Below, one piece after another: positions 37,047-46,364 of a stretch of 64,000 nt of DNA. This DNA comes from an uncultured Sulfolobales archaeon. Lineage in GTDB: Archaea > Thermoproteota > Thermoprotei_A > Sulfolobales > NBVN01. The stretch's first letter is position 1. Every line of letters starts with the position of its first letter. Under the pieces are notes generated by a model. The model was not told the origin of the DNA. It ran no database searches and worked only from the letters and a program-made list of their open reading frames with translations. Where the stretch lies: positions 1 through 64,000 of the forward strand of contig CALEDH010000007.1 in the NCBI GenBank assembly GCA_937949785.1, given 5' to 3'. A program made the position numbers and the translations under genes.

Positions 37047-37096
37047 TGGTCAAAAATCCTTAAAGTATTTACTCAACTTACAGTCCTTACGAGCTG

Positions 37097-37786
37097 CTAA
37101 GAGTAGATATTCTTATCTACTTCTTTAATTATCTCACTAGCTACAGTCTTAGCAAATTCCTTATACTTATCATCAGCTTTATACCAAATACTAGGCGGTC
37201 TTCTCAACCCTTTAAGTATTTGAGACATTAAAGTAACTGCCCTCCCAACATTAGCTGCATCTAGTAGTAGTTTAATGTCTTCTAAGGCACTCCCCTCACC
37301 GACGTAGTAGGCTAGGGCCCAGGGCGGTATGACCATGCCGAAGCTATTTACCGTAATCATTAAGTTGGATATGACTGATGCTGCACCTTCATCGTTCCCC
37401 AAGGCTATGAACCCAGCTACCTTACCTTCAAGCCAGCTCCTCCCATCTACGTATATCATGTTTTCTAGGACTGTTAGCCTATCGATTAGGTTTTTAAGCT
37501 GTCCGCTAACGCCGAACCAGTAGATAGGGGATGAGATTATTAAGCTGTCGGCTGCGATTATCTTAGGATATAACTTCACCATATCGTCGTCTATAGGGCA
37601 TGGGTACGTACAGGCCATAACGTTATCACTTACACAGCCCATACATGGCTTAATATCGTATTCGTAGAGATTCACTAACTCTACCTCACCCCCCTCTAAC
37701 TCAGCTGCCCGTAACGCTAGACGTAGTGCCTGGAACGTGTTTCCGTAAGGCCTAGGCGACCCGTTAATACCTAAAATCTTCACCAT
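37097..37786 (-). CDS. Iron-sulfur flavoprotein (NADPH-dependent FMN reductase family)
   Basis: A 229-residue flavodoxin-fold protein. The FMN phosphate loop is NGSPRPYGNTF, and SSPIYWFGVSGQLKNLIDR is the conserved isoalloxazine-binding region. Between them a cysteine cluster (CMGC, then C and CP further on) matches the compact [4Fe-4S] motif of iron-sulfur flavoproteins. It probably transfers electrons between ferredoxin or NAD(P)H and an unknown acceptor. ATG start at 37784-37786. It is a lone gene between relic A and the M50 protease gene. Confidence 0.87.
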   Translation of the reverse strand: MVKILGINGSPRPYGNTFQALRLALRAAELEGGEVELVNLYEYDIKPCMGCVSDNVMACTYPCPIDDDMVKLYPKIIAADSLIISSPIYWFGVSGQLKNLIDRLTVLENMIYVDGRSWLEGKVAGFIALGNDEGAASVISNLMITVNSFGMVIPPWALAYYVGEGSALEDIKLLLDAANVGRAVTLMSQILKGLRRPPSIWYKADDKYKEFAKTVASEIIKEVDKNIYS

Positions 37787-37920
37787 AGCTAATCACCCTC
37801 AGCCGATGTCAACACCTTCTATAGTCCCTTAAGGTGGTAAACGTCGGATAAATATTTAAGCAATCATGAGACTGACTGAGGTCAGGGCCTGAATGGTTTA
37901 GGAGGTTAATTACTTAATAC

Positions 37921-39102
37921 TTATACGAAGCGTGTGAACCCTAAGACTAATAACGTAGCTGTAATCCCTACCGTAGCCCACTGAATGATATTGCCTAACC
38001 TAACCATACCGTATTTCCTGAAGACCTCCTGAACTATCTTACCTCCGTCAGTCACTACTAGCGGTGCGGCGTTAAAAACCGCTAAGCTAATATTAATTAC
38101 GTAGGCCCAGTATAAGACCCTGCTTAAGTAGTATAGGTATATCGGGGTTGTTGGTAGGAGGGCCTCACCGACCAGTATTCCCAGCCTAGATATGTTAGCC
38201 TGCTTATGAACTACGACTAATTCGTTACCTAGCAAGTTGTTGATCAGTACGTCGTCGACTAACGTTTTAAACCTAGATATATTTAATATCAGCGTGGTGT
38301 CCTTATCAGCTATTGATTTTAGGTAATTCCTTAGGTCTGCTAAGCTCTTAATCCTAGTCCCGTTGATATCATAGATTACTGAGGGGGTCGGTAGGTCTGC
38401 CTTAATAGCAGGTGCTTCAGGACCTAAGTTCCTATCCAACTCATATACTACAACTGCTGAGTACTGCTCTATCACAGTAGTTACTGAGCTCATAGTGGTT
38501 AGGAATATCAACGCTAGTATAGTATTCGATAACACACCGGCTGAAAGCACCCTAATCTTACTGCTAAGCGAGGATTTGTTGAACGCCTCATCATCGATCC
38601 TAACATATGCGAATGGGAATATGAGGAATACCCCTAAACCCCATGACACTACCTTAATCCCCTCATTCAAAGCTGTTAAGGCATGTAGGAGTTCATGGGC
38701 AATCACAGCCACACCTATACCTACTAGGAAGTAGGGTATGCTACCACCGCTGATTGTAACGCCTGGAACCACAGGTACGAACGGTGATGGAATAACCTCC
38801 CGAGCTACTACTAAGGCCTTAATAACATCAATAACTGATGGAACTACTATCCAGTAAAATAAAAGTATAAGTATAACTAAGTTAATCAACCCCACAACAC
38901 CTACGGCCCTACCAACTACTTCAGACCTCCTAACCCTAAACCCTACAGACCTCCTAACATCTAGCATTACAGTAAATACACCTACTGTAACGCCCATCTT
39001 CTTAAGCCTCGACGACAGCGAACCCCAATAATTAAACATCAGATACAAAAGCAGCTCAACAACTAATACTGCGAACATACCTTCTAAGACCACATCAAAC
39101 AC
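37921..39102 (-). CDS. M50 family intramembrane zinc metalloprotease
   Basis: A 393-residue site-2-protease-like protein. The zinc motif HELLH is at residues 136-140 in a membrane helix; the second active-site motif NAAPLVVTDGG, with its Asp ligand, lies near residues 355-365. Between them is a PDZ-like external domain (IYDINGTRIKSLADLRNYLK-type strand and helix). Such proteases cleave membrane-bound substrates, for example anti-sigma factors in bacteria; an archaeal target is not known. GTG start at 39100-39102. Confidence 0.88.
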   Translation of the reverse strand: MFDVVLEGMFAVLVVELLLYLMFNYWGSLSSRLKKMGVTVGVFTVMLDVRRSVGFRVRRSEVVGRAVGVVGLINLVILILLFYWIVVPSVIDVIKALVVAREVIPSPFVPVVPGVTISGGSIPYFLVGIGVAVIAHELLHALTALNEGIKVVSWGLGVFLIFPFAYVRIDDEAFNKSSLSSKIRVLSAGVLSNTILALIFLTTMSSVTTVIEQYSAVVVYELDRNLGPEAPAIKADLPTPSVIYDINGTRIKSLADLRNYLKSIADKDTTLILNISRFKTLVDDVLINNLLGNELVVVHKQANISRLGILVGEALLPTTPIYLYYLSRVLYWAYVINISLAVFNAAPLVVTDGGKIVQEVFRKYGMVRLGNIIQWATVGITATLLVLGFTRFV

Positions 39103-39227
39103 ACCTCCAACTATGTTAATAAGAATGGTAATATAAAATAGTTAACAGTCATTGACGTAGGAACTCTTCAGTGGTTGCCAGCATACCAACTCCTCTCAAA
39201 CAAGCTCACAGATCGTTGGTTCGTTGA

Positions 39228-39329
39228 GGACCCCGTCAACAACTACTGCTGAAGCCTACGCAGACCCTTACCTCTGATGACTACGCTGTCATCGAAGTTA
39301 GTGAGTTCCTAGTCATCGATGGTAGATAA
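39228..39329 (+). pseudogene. Relic B: decayed small gene, copy 2
   Basis: This copy shares tcaac plus tactgctgaagc and cttacctctga with relic A, in the same order, but about 25 bases between them are missing, which breaks the frame. After the break it reads LTSDDYAVIEVSEFLVIDGR and stops at 39327-39329, a slightly longer end than relic A. The parent gene is unknown. It lies upstream of the M50 protease gene on the other strand. Confidence 0.42.
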
Positions 39330-39376
39330 GAACCCTTAAAAACTTCACTCAGCATATAGTCTTTAGGTGTATTAGG

Positions 39377-39604
39377 TTGAAAACATCTCGACGAAGATCG
39401 TTTGGAGGGGTGTTCCTACTAGCGGTTTTAATGGGTGTGACGGTAATTCTAGCTGTTATAGGTGCTTTAGAGGAGAGGGCTGTTGAAACCCCAACGATAG
39501 GTATGACTGAAACCCGGCCACAACTTACTAACACTACGTTACCTACTGAGATAACTACAGCTCCTGAGGTAGGTAATACGTCAACGACAACTATAAGGAT
39601 TTGA
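39377..39604 (+). CDS. Small Thr-rich membrane-anchored protein
   Basis: A 75-residue protein: a basic start (KTSRRR), one membrane helix (GVFLLAVLMGVTVILAVIGA) and a 45-residue Thr/Pro-rich external tail with several N-[ST] sites. This type II layout, helix followed by a Thr-rich stalk, is common in archaeal surface proteins and may be heavily glycosylated. TTG start at 39377 with a weak TTAGG site before it. Family not recognised; it converges with the nuclease gene at 39621. Confidence 0.6.
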   Translation: MKTSRRRSFGGVFLLAVLMGVTVILAVIGALEERAVETPTIGMTETRPQLTNTTLPTEITTAPEVGNTSTTTIRI

Positions 39605-39620
39605 TTAAGTTGTAGTGTTA

Positions 39621-40301
39621 TTAAGAATGGCATTTGTTAATTATTAAGTCAGACTTACTTACTAAGGTATCTATGTAGAACTTAGCATTGCTTATGAAGT
39701 CATTAAACCTCAGTATCGGTACTACGAACGAACCGCCTACATATCCATGCATGACGTCCGTTAAGGTTACGATGACCGGGATTAAAACCTTAGCCTTACT
39801 TAAAACTCTATACTTACTTGTAGTTGGGGCGCATTCCTCAGCTAATCTCATAACCTTAGCTCTATGTTCTCCGGCAATGCGGTTTAGCCTCCCTTTCTTA
39901 CTGTAGCCCGGACCCCAGTGCTTGCAGTCCACAACTATTGCAATGCCTGATGTATGATCAACCCCTAACACATCTACCTCATACCTCCTACGGCTAAACC
40001 TTAAGTTCCTTAAGACGTGGTAACCATTTAAACTTAAGTACTCATTAACTAATTCCTCGAAGTCCTTCCAACTAAGCGGTTTTGAAATAACTTCAACATC
40101 TAAACCTAGTCTAACTAACTCTAAGGCTAGCTTAACGGCGGACTTAACACATACTTCGTTATTTAAGCTTAGGTATATGAGTTCTTTACTCGTTAAGTAT
40201 TCCATCAATTCTTCAGAGACCTCACTGCTCTGCACACACGGGCTTACGGAAAACCTACTGTATAGCCTTGTAAGCCCTTTTAGGAGGTCAGACGAGAACA
40301 C
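39621..40301 (-). CDS. Mrr/RecB-like PD-(D/E)xK nuclease
   Basis: A 226-residue protein with a PD-(D/E)xK nuclease core: Glu82/83 in the first helix (FEELVNEYL), Glu108 and Asp110 in YEVDVLGVD, and Asp125-x-Lys127 in AIVVDCKHWG. This wording is typical of archaeal Mrr-like nucleases that act on foreign or modified DNA, or of repair endonucleases; the N-terminal 70 residues form a small helical (winged-helix-like) part. No methyltransferase is nearby, so a classical restriction-modification system is not supported. GTG start at 40299-40301. Confidence 0.78.
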   Translation of the reverse strand: MFSSDLLKGLTRLYSRFSVSPCVQSSEVSEELMEYLTSKELIYLSLNNEVCVKSAVKLALELVRLGLDVEVISKPLSWKDFEELVNEYLSLNGYHVLRNLRFSRRRYEVDVLGVDHTSGIAIVVDCKHWGPGYSKKGRLNRIAGEHRAKVMRLAEECAPTTSKYRVLSKAKVLIPVIVTLTDVMHGYVGGSFVVPILRFNDFISNAKFYIDTLVSKSDLIINKCHS

Positions 40302-40470
40302 CGCTCTTCACCTATCTAAGATCACCTCCCTCATCATCGGTTTAATGGTTTATACGATAGTTAATAAAGTTAATTAATTACATTAACGAAGTTGTTAGGG
40401 GATTATAATTATATTCGGTGTTACTATAACTGCTAACAGTGGAGTGTCGTATACGGCTCGGTGATGGTTT

Positions 40471-41421
40471 ATGAGCTCAAATCTGGATAGACTTATCAGG
40501 CTTATAGATTCGGCGGACTTTAAAACTTACAGTAAATTAGTACTTACGTCAACTAATGAAGACCTCAGCGTTCTGAGGAGTGTGTTAGGAGGTACTAACG
40601 TTATATACTTACTTATAGGTGATGAAGTCCAACCGATAACTCAGAAATGTTTTTGGTTCTCAAAGCTTGGGGACCCCTCCTACGACACACCTACGAAGCT
40701 GAAGCTCTACGCCATAAGCGAGGTTGAGGAGGCAATAACTTTCATCGAGTTAACACCTCTCCACCTACTGATTTCCTATGAGTTAATGAGGGAGTTAAGG
40801 AGGGTTAACCCGAATTGTAGATTAATTGCTGTGGTGAAAGTACCTTCTAACCAATCTGAGTGTGACCTTATTAACTTACTGACCTATGCAGCATCTCTAA
40901 TTAAGGGGGGCACCTTTAACTTCATGCTTTTAATCAATAAGGACTTAATAGAATACTTAAAACTACTTAATATTGATAGTGGCCTACTTCACCTATGCAT
41001 AGCTGATATGCTTGGACACTCCTCAAATATAGGGGAGTACCTAAGCAATTATAGGAAGGTAGGTGTGTTTACATGCTTTCCAAAAGCTGATTTAGAGGTA
41101 TTCGGCAGCCTCGTAAACATCATTAGGTTTACACATCACTTAATGCGTGACTACAGCGGTCTCATCAACACCGCCTTAGTAATAACCCGTAACTTAAAGG
41201 ATTTAAATTCTGAGATAGCTGATGTGAGAGATCGGTTAGGGGCCGGAGATCTAAGATTAATTAACGTTAGAGATGGTGATAGTTTAATAACAGTGATAAC
41301 TGTTGAGCCTAATAACGACTTAATTCTAAGACTGCGGGAGTTTATCATTAAGGCATATGATGTGATTAGGGAGTCTCAACTGGATATCTCCCTAGCAGAC
41401 CTAGCTGAGGTTGTAGGTTAA
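40471..41421 (+). CDS. Unrecognised soluble protein, first gene of a three-gene operon
   Basis: A 316-residue soluble alpha-beta protein. Alternating strands and helices are visible (LVLTSTNEDLSVLRSVL, VIYLLIGDE, CRLIAVVKVPSN, FNFMLLINKDLIEYLK, NTALVITRNLKDL, LITVITVEPN), suggesting a Rossmann-like or tubulin-like order. Neither a P-loop nor the tubulin GGGTGS signature is present, so no NTPase is claimed. ATG start at 40471 sits three to four bases after a GGTGATGG ribosome-binding site. The stop overlaps the start of the next gene (TAATG). I do not recognise the family. Confidence 0.7.
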   Translation: MSSNLDRLIRLIDSADFKTYSKLVLTSTNEDLSVLRSVLGGTNVIYLLIGDEVQPITQKCFWFSKLGDPSYDTPTKLKLYAISEVEEAITFIELTPLHLLISYELMRELRRVNPNCRLIAVVKVPSNQSECDLINLLTYAASLIKGGTFNFMLLINKDLIEYLKLLNIDSGLLHLCIADMLGHSSNIGEYLSNYRKVGVFTCFPKADLEVFGSLVNIIRFTHHLMRDYSGLINTALVITRNLKDLNSEIADVRDRLGAGDLRLINVRDGDSLITVITVEPNNDLILRLREFIIKAYDVIRESQLDISLADLAEVVG

Positions 41422-43574
41422 TGAGGCTCTATGAAGTATCGGGTTTGGCTTTATGTGTTATATCGTTCAACCTCCTAACCTACTCATTAGGTTTTGCTAA
41501 GAACGTCGCGATATTCATAGCGGTATCCCTCCTCCACGCTGCGTTATTAGCGCTTACCTCATTCGTTATCTTCAAAGACGTTAGGAAGGGGTTAGCCGTA
41601 ACGTATTTATTCATAACGCTAACCTTCATGTACACGTATAGCGTAGCTCCTCCTCTAGTCTTCAGGTCAGACCTAGAGCGCTACGTACTACTCATAATAT
41701 CACTAATTTCCGGTCTAGCAGCAGGTGTCCTAACGCTTCAGGGAGGTCGTGAGGTCTCATTAGCTCAAACACTGATAGTTTTATCGCTTCCAGCAGCTAT
41801 ATTAGATGGTGGGGGATTCCTACCCATCGGTTTAATGGCCCCGCACATCTTATTCCTTAGGACGGCGGCTAATGGTTTGAGGTTTAACGGTATTTCCTTC
41901 CTACTATACCTCCCACACCTACTCCTACCTATGCTCGTAGTCGATACATCGTTAGTACCCCATATAAATCTATGTAATGTCCTCTACGGTGTTGGGAGCG
42001 AGTTAAACCTACTCCCCACCATGTTATTAGTTAACGCTGTTTTCTTAGCTTTTAACGCAGCGTATCATAAGTTCTTAAAGTACCGCCTACCTAAGATAGT
42101 TGAACTTAAGCATATAGTACATCACTCCTTAGCCTCATATATGATGTCGCTAACCATGATATCCGTAATACCTATGCTTGCAGGCATATTCCTACCGGTC
42201 AGACCCCCTAACTCCTACTTAAGCATACTATACGCTTCAATCCCTGCGTTCCCCATCTCATTACTAGGTAGTTCGTGGAGTCTTGACTTAGAATTAAGTC
42301 CTATGAGGGATGAGTTAAACAGTAATTTCCAGCAGGTTAGGAACGAGTTAAACACACATGCATACGTCTTAGATGTCCTAGCGGTAAGCCCTATATTTAA
42401 AGCTAAAATCGGTGGGTGCCTCAGTACGTTAGAGCGTGTAGGTAAGCAGTTAGACTCTATTGAAGTGTTCTTAAGTAAGCCGATATTATCACAAAGCAGT
42501 ATCCTTAATACCGCTACCTTATTGATGAGGCTTAGAAGCGATTTAGCGGGGATTAGAGATCAGGTAGTAAGTACGTATCAATCAGTAGTTAATGAGGTTA
42601 AAGAGCTCTACAAATGGTATATACGTATTAACGGTTTGAGAGATGTTGAGTTAGATGAGTTAATTATACTAGCAGAACATGTTAAACGCTTCGAAGACAT
42701 TCCAAGCATTAGTGAAGGACTTACTAAGACGTTAAAGAAGGTTTGCGAGCTATATGTGAGGACTTTAAATAGGTTAGCTATTATTGTTGAGAGGGTCTTA
42801 GACGTTAAGGTAGGTGTTAGTACGTTAGCACAGTGCTCTGATGAAGCACTGCTACTAAGTGTTGTTGGGACTTATAGGAATTTACTGGAGGATATGTTAG
42901 CCAGTAATGAGTTAACCTCTAAAATATCTAAGATGGTTAATGATTTATCGAATTTAAAGAGCTCTATTGATAAGCTTATCGAAGAATATACTGGTAAGGT
43001 GGGTTCAGACCTACTTAACTCACTTAAAGAACTCTCAAATACTTTGAGAGTCCCTCAACATCAGGAAGTTAACATGTATAAGGTCCTCACCAACATGATG
43101 AACACATGCGATGTTTTAAGAAATATCTTAGCTAAGCTGGTTAGGTCGTTAAGTTATGAATTAAGCAGTAGGGAGGAATACCTCGTAAGAGCTGCGAATA
43201 GTTTGGGGATAGACTACAATCTCTTAACACCTATACCTCCAGACGTTATGAGTAAGTCTTTAAGTAGTCTAACAGCTTTTCAGGACATACTAACATGTTA
43301 CGACTTAATTAACTGGATTAGTTCTAAGGGTTTAGGACTTATTCACAGTCACTTACTCTACATAGAAATGTATGTTAGAGTACTCCGCCGTATTAACTAC
43401 CTACAGCTCCTCATGAAGTACTTCGATGATAGGTTAGAGCACGGTGATGTGGTATTAGATGACGTCCCACTATCTAAGGAGTCTCTGAAGTGGTTTGTTA
43501 ACGTATATGTAGGTGTTAGGAAGGACGTCGTACTCGACGGGAATACCTTAAAGAGGTTAAGAGGTAGGTATTGA
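41421..43574 (+). CDS. Unrecognised large polytopic membrane protein with a long helical cytosolic tail
   Basis: A 717-residue protein. The first 290 residues hold about eight to nine membrane helices; residues 295-717 are soluble, almost entirely helical and rich in Leu, Ser and charged residues, with heptad-like patches (for example LNSNFQQVRNELNTHAY and MVNDLSNLKSSIDKLIEEY). The layout suggests a membrane platform with coiled-coil arms into the cytoplasm. No known domain is recognised. It is coupled by stop-start overlaps to genes on both sides. Confidence 0.7.
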   Translation: MRLYEVSGLALCVISFNLLTYSLGFAKNVAIFIAVSLLHAALLALTSFVIFKDVRKGLAVTYLFITLTFMYTYSVAPPLVFRSDLERYVLLIISLISGLAAGVLTLQGGREVSLAQTLIVLSLPAAILDGGGFLPIGLMAPHILFLRTAANGLRFNGISFLLYLPHLLLPMLVVDTSLVPHINLCNVLYGVGSELNLLPTMLLVNAVFLAFNAAYHKFLKYRLPKIVELKHIVHHSLASYMMSLTMISVIPMLAGIFLPVRPPNSYLSILYASIPAFPISLLGSSWSLDLELSPMRDELNSNFQQVRNELNTHAYVLDVLAVSPIFKAKIGGCLSTLERVGKQLDSIEVFLSKPILSQSSILNTATLLMRLRSDLAGIRDQVVSTYQSVVNEVKELYKWYIRINGLRDVELDELIILAEHVKRFEDIPSISEGLTKTLKKVCELYVRTLNRLAIIVERVLDVKVGVSTLAQCSDEALLLSVVGTYRNLLEDMLASNELTSKISKMVNDLSNLKSSIDKLIEEYTGKVGSDLLNSLKELSNTLRVPQHQEVNMYKVLTNMMNTCDVLRNILAKLVRSLSYELSSREEYLVRAANSLGIDYNLLTPIPPDVMSKSLSSLTAFQDILTCYDLINWISSKGLGLIHSHLLYIEMYVRVLRRINYLQLLMKYFDDRLEHGDVVLDDVPLSKESLKWFVNVYVGVRKDVVLDGNTLKRLRGRY

Positions 43575-44425
43575 TGGTGCTGACAAGATGTGTGGTTGAG
43601 GGTGAAGTATTTGTATGTGATATATCGTTAATAGGTGGTAGGATAGTAATCCATAACGTCCCTAAGGGTTTAGTATACGATGTAAGGGTCTCAGACATCG
43701 TAGGCATATATAAGAGGGATAACATGTTAATCGTTAAAACATCTGCTGAGGAGGTATTAATTAACGTTTCCGGGGCTTCATCATCTCTGATTAACGAGGT
43801 AGGTAGGGTGGTAGAGCTTAAGGTTAGATATGATGAACTCTCAGCAACTACTAAGGACTTACTACTCGCTACTGCTAAAGCCCTCCACGTAATAGTTGAC
43901 TTAGTTAAGGCCTTCTACGAAGACTTCGTGGATAGGTGGATTTCAGCCCTACATCATGTTAAGGAGTTATACCGCATTTCCGAGGTTTTAATTGTTTATA
44001 ATATTAACATAAAGCAGCACGTAGATGAGTTAAACCGTAATGTTGGCTTAAGAAGTGTAGGGGGTGTTAAGAGGGCTGTTAGGGAGCTGACGTTTAACAT
44101 GATTCGCTTAGTTGAAGAACGTGTTAGGTCATTGCTTACTTTTGAAGACTTAAAGCCTTTAATCAATTTAGTAGTGATTACCTACGTAGCCAGGCTTGCA
44201 TACCTAACTAATCGACGTATAGAGGCGTTAAATGCTGAGGAAGACTTGATGAGGGAATGCACTTCCGAGATCTACGTTAAGATGCTTAACAGGCCTGAAT
44301 TAGATATATGTAGGAACTTCATGGAGATGTTAAGAAGTGGTGATCCCTACAAAGCCGTTGAGGTGTTCTTAGATAACTACCTAAGGTTATTAGATGGGGT
44401 TATTAAGAAGTTGTTAAGTAGTTAA
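43574..44425 (+). CDS. Unrecognised protein with a beta-rich head and helical tail
   Basis: About 283 residues. The first 95 are beta-rich (GEVFVCDISLIGGRIVIHN, then VSDIVGIYKRDNMLIVKT), resembling a PH-like or small barrel domain; the rest is helical with coiled-coil potential (LNRNVGLRSVGGVKRAVREL). No membrane helix is seen. ATG at 43574 overlaps the TGA of the membrane-protein gene; a TTG three bases earlier is the alternative start. The protein probably binds the cytosolic side of the upstream product. Family unknown. Confidence 0.68.
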   Translation: MVLTRCVVEGEVFVCDISLIGGRIVIHNVPKGLVYDVRVSDIVGIYKRDNMLIVKTSAEEVLINVSGASSSLINEVGRVVELKVRYDELSATTKDLLLATAKALHVIVDLVKAFYEDFVDRWISALHHVKELYRISEVLIVYNINIKQHVDELNRNVGLRSVGGVKRAVRELTFNMIRLVEERVRSLLTFEDLKPLINLVVITYVARLAYLTNRRIEALNAEEDLMRECTSEIYVKMLNRPELDICRNFMEMLRSGDPYKAVEVFLDNYLRLLDGVIKKLLSS

Positions 44426-44439
44426 CCATGGCTAACTTT

Positions 44440-45108
44440 TTAAAGGACTTTATCTACAAACGCTATTAAGTCGTATAAGTCGTCAACTACTAGGTAATCC
44501 CTCCCTAACTCATTAAGCATATCTAAACATTCCTCACAGTTGATTACTACTGGATAACCTACCACTCTTAAAGCACATAAATCCCATATAGTATCACCTA
44601 CATACATGAAGTTATTTAGAGGTATCCCCAACTCAGATGATATTGCTTTAAGCACTACGTCCTTCCTCAGAGGGTTGACAACCTCTACTCCGTAAGGCTC
44701 TAAGCAGCCTAACTCATTAAATACTAACTTGTTAGAGTAAACCCTCCTAACGCTTAAGGCGTTACCAACCAGCTGAGCTAGTATGTCAATACCCCCACTC
44801 ACAATTGCTAACTCCACATTATTGCTGAGTAAGTACTCACATAGTTCCTTAGCCCCATGACTTAACCCCACACTTCTGAAGGCTTCGAAGACCTCATCTC
44901 TAGTAATACATCTCTTAGAGCTCAGTAACGTTAAGTCCCTCCGCATCCACTCCTCATATGATATTAAGCCATTGTAGAACAGCTCTACGTTTACATTCCT
45001 TAAAGCATCATCAGCAACTCCGAAGTACCTATGCAGGAACTCCCAAGAACTCCTAAAAGGTACTAAAACGCCGTCGAGATCGAATACGACTACTTTAAGC
45101 GAGGTCAT
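44440..45108 (-). CDS. HAD phosphatase, phosphoserine-phosphatase-like
   Basis: A 222-residue HAD-superfamily hydrolase. Motif I is VVFDLDGVLVPF, motif II VSGGID, and motif IV YVGDTIWDL, in normal order and spacing, with a helical C1 cap (residues 20-90). The cap type and the SGG motif II resemble SerB and related phosphatases, so phosphoserine phosphatase is possible, but the substrate is not proven. ATG start at 45106-45108. It converges on the three-gene operon. Confidence 0.82.
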   Translation of the reverse strand: MTSLKVVVFDLDGVLVPFRSSWEFLHRYFGVADDALRNVNVELFYNGLISYEEWMRRDLTLLSSKRCITRDEVFEAFRSVGLSHGAKELCEYLLSNNVELAIVSGGIDILAQLVGNALSVRRVYSNKLVFNELGCLEPYGVEVVNPLRKDVVLKAISSELGIPLNNFMYVGDTIWDLCALRVVGYPVVINCEECLDMLNELGRDYLVVDDLYDLIAFVDKVL

Positions 45109-45170
45109 ACCACCCCCACCATATCATACATTAAACACTGCTATAACCTATTAAATTAATTTCCGTAGAA

Positions 45171-46364
45171 CTACGTATGCCGACGATCATACCTTACCTT
45201 CACAGCTATAAGTAATATAGCTATTAACACTGCCGTAGTTACTAAAACCCCTAGGAACTCAGCGCTTATGCCCGGATTCGCTAGGATTGGTAGTAGCATT
45301 AACCCGCCGAAAGCGCTGAACATTAAGGCAGTCCCAAAACCTGATGTCATCCCATGCTTAGGTAGGTACTTAGCTATGTACGTGTTTATGGAGACATCTA
45401 AGAATGGGTATAGCGGTAATTGCCATATAATCACCGGTATTAAACCGGTAGTGCTTACGAACAACCAGTAAGTAATGAGGTATGCTGAACTAGTAGTAGC
45501 TAGGATGATTAAAGGGTTAAACCTGTCTGAGAGCCTGCCGGCAGCAATCCTGGCGGGAACCGATAGTAGAGCTGTGAAACTCCCGAACACCACTCCGAAA
45601 ACAGCGTACTCTACTAACTCAGAACGTGTGTTGAGGAGTTTCTGAATCTCCGAAGATAGCTTCACAGGCGCTACTGAGTGCAGTAACTCCATAGCGAAGA
45701 TGGTGAGTGAGAACGCTGCTAAGACTGGAAGTAACTTATTAATTACTTCCAACGTCCCACCACCCTTAACCTCAGACACCTTAAACACGTTAGTAGGGTA
45801 TAGTAGGAAGAATAGTGAGTACGTTACTACATACATAGCCGCTATTGCTGTGAAGACCCCCTCAGGCCCTGCAAGACCGTATAAAGCACCCATAACCGCA
45901 GAACCTAAACTAAATCCAAGGCCTGAGCCGATCGTAAAGTAGCTGTAAGCCCTACCAGGTGTGGGGGTACCATCACTAAGCACTGCTGAGAGTATTGAAG
46001 GCCATGCAATAGCCCAAGAAAAGCTTGCCAGACTTAACACTACAGCCAGTAAGTTAGGGTCGTAAACATTTAAAGCCGCTATGAAGGGTAGTGCCCCACT
46101 AACACCTAATAAAGTAACATACCTACCACCAACCCTCTCCGCTAACTTACCGGAAAGCACTGCAAACAACGTAAACAACCACTCAAGCCCAGTTATTAGG
46201 AGGATTACGTAGGTCCCACCGCCTAACTCAACACTTAAGTAACGACGTGTAAATGAGAAGTACAACCCCCATATACTAGAGTTCAGCGTAGCCCCTAAGG
46301 CATACATGGGCTTCCAACCACTCCTAATAGCCGTTAAGCCTCTAACCATACCACCGACCACCAA
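45171..46364 (-). CDS. Major facilitator superfamily transporter
   Basis: A 397-residue MFS protein with twelve hydrophobic segments in two halves. The cytoplasmic loop between helices 2 and 3 reads SGKLAERVGGRYVTLLG, matching the G-x-x-x-D/E-R-x-G motif A, and a similar AGRLSDRFNPL occurs in the second half. The substrate is unknown. Open to TTG at 46362-46364; ATG at 46347-46349 (MVRGLTAIR) is the likelier start as it leaves a short basic leader before helix 1. Confidence 0.88.
   Translation of the reverse strand: MVVGGMVRGLTAIRSGWKPMYALGATLNSSIWGLYFSFTRRYLSVELGGGTYVILLITGLEWLFTLFAVLSGKLAERVGGRYVTLLGVSGALPFIAALNVYDPNLLAVVLSLASFSWAIAWPSILSAVLSDGTPTPGRAYSYFTIGSGLGFSLGSAVMGALYGLAGPEGVFTAIAAMYVVTYSLFFLLYPTNVFKVSEVKGGGTLEVINKLLPVLAAFSLTIFAMELLHSVAPVKLSSEIQKLLNTRSELVEYAVFGVVFGSFTALLSVPARIAAGRLSDRFNPLIILATTSSAYLITYWLFVSTTGLIPVIIWQLPLYPFLDVSINTYIAKYLPKHGMTSGFGTALMFSAFGGLMLLPILANPGISAEFLGVLVTTAVLIAILLIAVKVRYDRRHT

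Noticed and set aside
39621-40301. Restriction-modification system
   Set aside because: Only a nuclease-like gene is present; there is no methyltransferase or specificity gene nearby.
40471-41421. A tubulin/FtsZ-like protein
   Set aside because: The strand and helix order is only suggestive. The GGGTGS nucleotide-binding motif is absent, so I do not call it.
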